From contig CAMLMI010000245.1 in the NCBI GenBank assembly GCA_946480965.1, positions 1 through 7,039 on the forward strand: a DNA stretch of 7,039 nucleotides. The letters are read 5' to 3'. The stretch is from an uncultured Verrucomicrobiales bacterium (lineage in GTDB: Bacteria; Verrucomicrobiota; Verrucomicrobiae; Limisphaerales; CANJSG01). Below the pieces are notes generated by a model. That model ran no database searches. It was not told the DNA's origin and saw only the letters and a list, made by a program, of their open reading frames with translations. The position numbers and the translations under genes were made by a program. This document shows positions 6,801 to 7,039 of this stretch, in pieces; position 1 is the first letter of the stretch, and each line of letters opens with the position of its first letter.

Positions 6801-7039
6801 AGGGGAAGACGCGGACGAAGGCGCTGGCGCGGGAAAGGTTCGTCGCCATCACGCCCACATCGAGATCGCCGTCCTGGGCCACGAACACCTCGCTGCCGCC
6901 GGAGCCGTCGGCGTTCCGGGCGAAGGTGGCCGAATACCCGCGCTTGAGCCGGAAAGAGGCGACGTTGCGCAGCATCGGCCCGAGCGCGGCATTGGTGTGG
7001 TAGGTGTAGAGTCCGAGCGTGGCCGAGGGGCCGGTGAAG
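3646..7039 (-). CDS. Secreted modular glycoside hydrolase, GH128-like catalytic core with LamG and autotransporter-type repeats (5' end missing)
   Basis: The frame is open through the right edge; the ATG at 6975 is internal, because coding continues for at least 21 more codons (…GLYTYHTNAALGP) with the same character. Numbered from that Met (1109 residues): residues about 5-70 lead into the catalytic domain. Residues 75-295 form a TIM-barrel like the 'glycosyl hydrolase catalytic core' family (GH128, endo-beta-1,3-glucanases), with GFNEPD (Glu124, predicted acid/base), FIPVHFY (186-192) and VTEF (Glu220, predicted nucleophile). A LamG/concanavalin-like jelly roll spans about 306-500, a cadherin/He_PIG-like domain about 505-594, and a PATR beta-helix about 598-1030. 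A C-terminal domain spans about 1040-1109 and ends in RFFRIAAP. No beta-barrel translocator follows, so despite the repeats it is not a classical autotransporter. It is presumably exported by Sec and attached to the surface or released; any signal peptide lies outside the window. The catalytic fold is a firm call, substrate beta-1,3-glucan is family inference. Confidence 0.88.
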   Translation of the reverse strand, partial: FTGPSATLGLYTYHTNAALGPMLRNVASFRLKRGYSATFARNADGSGGSEVFVAQDGDLDVGVMATNLSRASAFVRVFPWRWTGKKGWSGGVQDLVRPVWSYDWDNAANSTADAEYIPMRHNGSWNTYGNINAKQRTTHALGFNEPDRPDQANMTVEAALDQWPNLLQSGLRVGAPAVSDSGSAGMGLDWLYTFMDQADARGYRVDFIPVHFYKCDWTASQYYNYLLGVYQRTGRPVWVTEFNNGANWCGTAPTLAANATRIGQFLDMLEDAPFVERYAIFNWVGPERAMVADNGSLTPAGVVYRDKTTSLAYQQALPNAGRRGLAQLAFDGSPLDVSGYGHNAMPVGLPAYVAGRNGQAIALDGTNAHLRLPATIAPSAAFTFAAWVQWQGGGNWQRVFDFGNDTSQYLFLTPSSGSGTLRFAIKTNSAAAEQIVQTTGPLPVGQWTHVAVTLGSGTARLYTNGAVAATATGINALPGSFKPKKNFLGRSQFSADPLFRGRLDDVLVADTAYTAAQIRALLTNTPPAFATNFLVRSTAVPGIAYSATLVGEATDPDGDALAYSKASGPAWLTIAADGTLGGVPTGRDGGTNHFTVRVADSAGMGGFATLAIVVPQVFNDGVWIADADGAWSETNRWSQGVVADGAGFTADFGTINPTADRTVTLDAPRTLGALRFGDTAGAQRWTIQSSGTNGLRLDTGSAAQPVLSATTATTLAAPLSGTNGFAKTGGATLVLAAANTLSGTLNLDTASTSAADGVLRAAHPSALAQVTRLQLRNNNSGSSTLELDGANGSVLVSGALVANCRNNSVPTLRNVAGTNTLSGAVTLDVGGNLFNAQSDAGRLVLSGPAQYTGSLTGGRTFVFSGAGDILVSGQIRASANGAPIALTKSGTGTLVLAAANTYTNTTTVSGGTLLVNGSTASGPVVIASGATLGGRGTIGGPTTLQAGSRLAPGDELLGRLTFNQNLALGGTVVLEIDRSLGAFDQVRSLGQLTLGSALVVTNRAGTFSAGDSFTLFLGNAITGNFASVSLPELAAGLAWDTDELTNGVLRVVSATPPLLTGFTLLGLEGFRVTGTGVAGRTYVLEAATNLLPPVVWSPVTNTVADGTGQFFLHDSAPATSPLRFFRIAAP
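4288..4386 (-). repeat. Autotransporter-associated beta-strand repeat, unit 2
   Basis: The segment encodes residues 864-896, 'ALTKSGTGTLVLAAANTYT' followed by 'TVSGGTLLVNG', a near-perfect PATR unit. It runs into 'ASGATLGGRGTIGG' and 'GSRLAPGDELLGRLTFNQNLALGG', the stretch that usually closes the last repeat before the end of the beta-helix. Confidence 0.85.
4753..4866 (-). repeat. Autotransporter-associated beta-strand repeat, unit 1
   Basis: The segment encodes residues 704-741, beginning 'FAKTGGATLVLAAANTLSG' and ending 'DGVLRAA'. It follows the PATR consensus K.G.G.L.L...NT.SG......G.L. The second unit lies about 160 residues further on; the two share the LVLAAANT core. Confidence 0.8.
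5476..6060 (-). other. LamG-like jelly-roll domain of the hydrolase
   Basis: This segment encodes residues about 306-500. The signature order is a 'LAFDGSPLDVSGYGHNA' opening, 'AIALDGTNAHLRLP', 'FTFAAWVQW', 'WTHVAVTLGSGTARLYTNG' and 'FRGRLDDVLVADTAYTAAQIRAL'. That is the usual run of strands in LamG/concanavalin-A-like modules of bacterial secreted enzymes. It probably binds carbohydrate or another surface polymer near the catalytic domain. Confidence 0.8.
6091..6753 (-). other. GH128-like catalytic domain
   Basis: This segment encodes residues about 75-295 of the hydrolase. It opens with 'PVWSYDWDNAAN' and 'YIPMRHNGSW', continues through 'LGFNEPDRPDQANMTVEAA' with predicted acid/base Glu124, and reaches 'PVWVTEFNNGANWCGT' with predicted nucleophile Glu220. 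It ends near 'YAIFNWVGPERAMVADNGSLTPAG'. The order and the 96-residue spacing of the two Glu residues fit a (beta/alpha)8 retaining hydrolase. Both catalytic residues are present, so it should be active. Confidence 0.8.

Overview
The window is a GC-rich stretch of a bacterial chromosome. It most resembles a member of the Verrucomicrobiota (Pedosphaera/Limisphaerales or Opitutales type). That assignment is inferred from style, not from a marker gene: a very large secreted glycoside hydrolase carries autotransporter-associated beta-strand repeats without a beta-barrel, ends in a 'GRTYVLEAATNL…W…V…RFFRI' type C-terminal module, and sits beside short palindromes built on GCGGACGA/TCGTCCGC.

Layout: (1) 1-399, minus strand, is the first 133 codons of a membrane protein of the PAP2 phosphatase type, cut by the left window edge. 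(2) 400-454 is a short divergent intergenic gap. (3) 455-1291, plus strand, is a lipopolysaccharide-kinase-like (WaaP/KdkA/RIO-fold) protein. (4) 1323-3563, minus strand, is a full-length MsbA-type ABC exporter half-transporter, convergent with the kinase and separated from it by 31 bp. It has an unusual extracytoplasmic insert of about 140 residues between its first two membrane helices. (5) 3540-3633 holds two near-identical palindromes in inverted orientation (REP/BIME-like). (6) 3646-7039, minus strand, is a large secreted modular protein cut by the right edge: a GH128-like catalytic core, a LamG-like jelly roll, a cadherin/He_PIG-like domain, a PATR beta-helix region and a C-terminal domain.

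Function: the three left-hand genes look like an outer-membrane lipid group. The ABC protein would flip lipid A or a related lipid across the inner membrane. The kinase-like protein would phosphorylate (or once phosphorylated) the sugar core. The PAP2 protein would remove phosphate from a lipid. They are not one operon, because the strands alternate. The right-hand gene is a separate unit for extracellular beta-glucan degradation or binding, upstream of the ABC gene on the same strand. I see no tRNA, rRNA, CRISPR array, transposase or phage gene.
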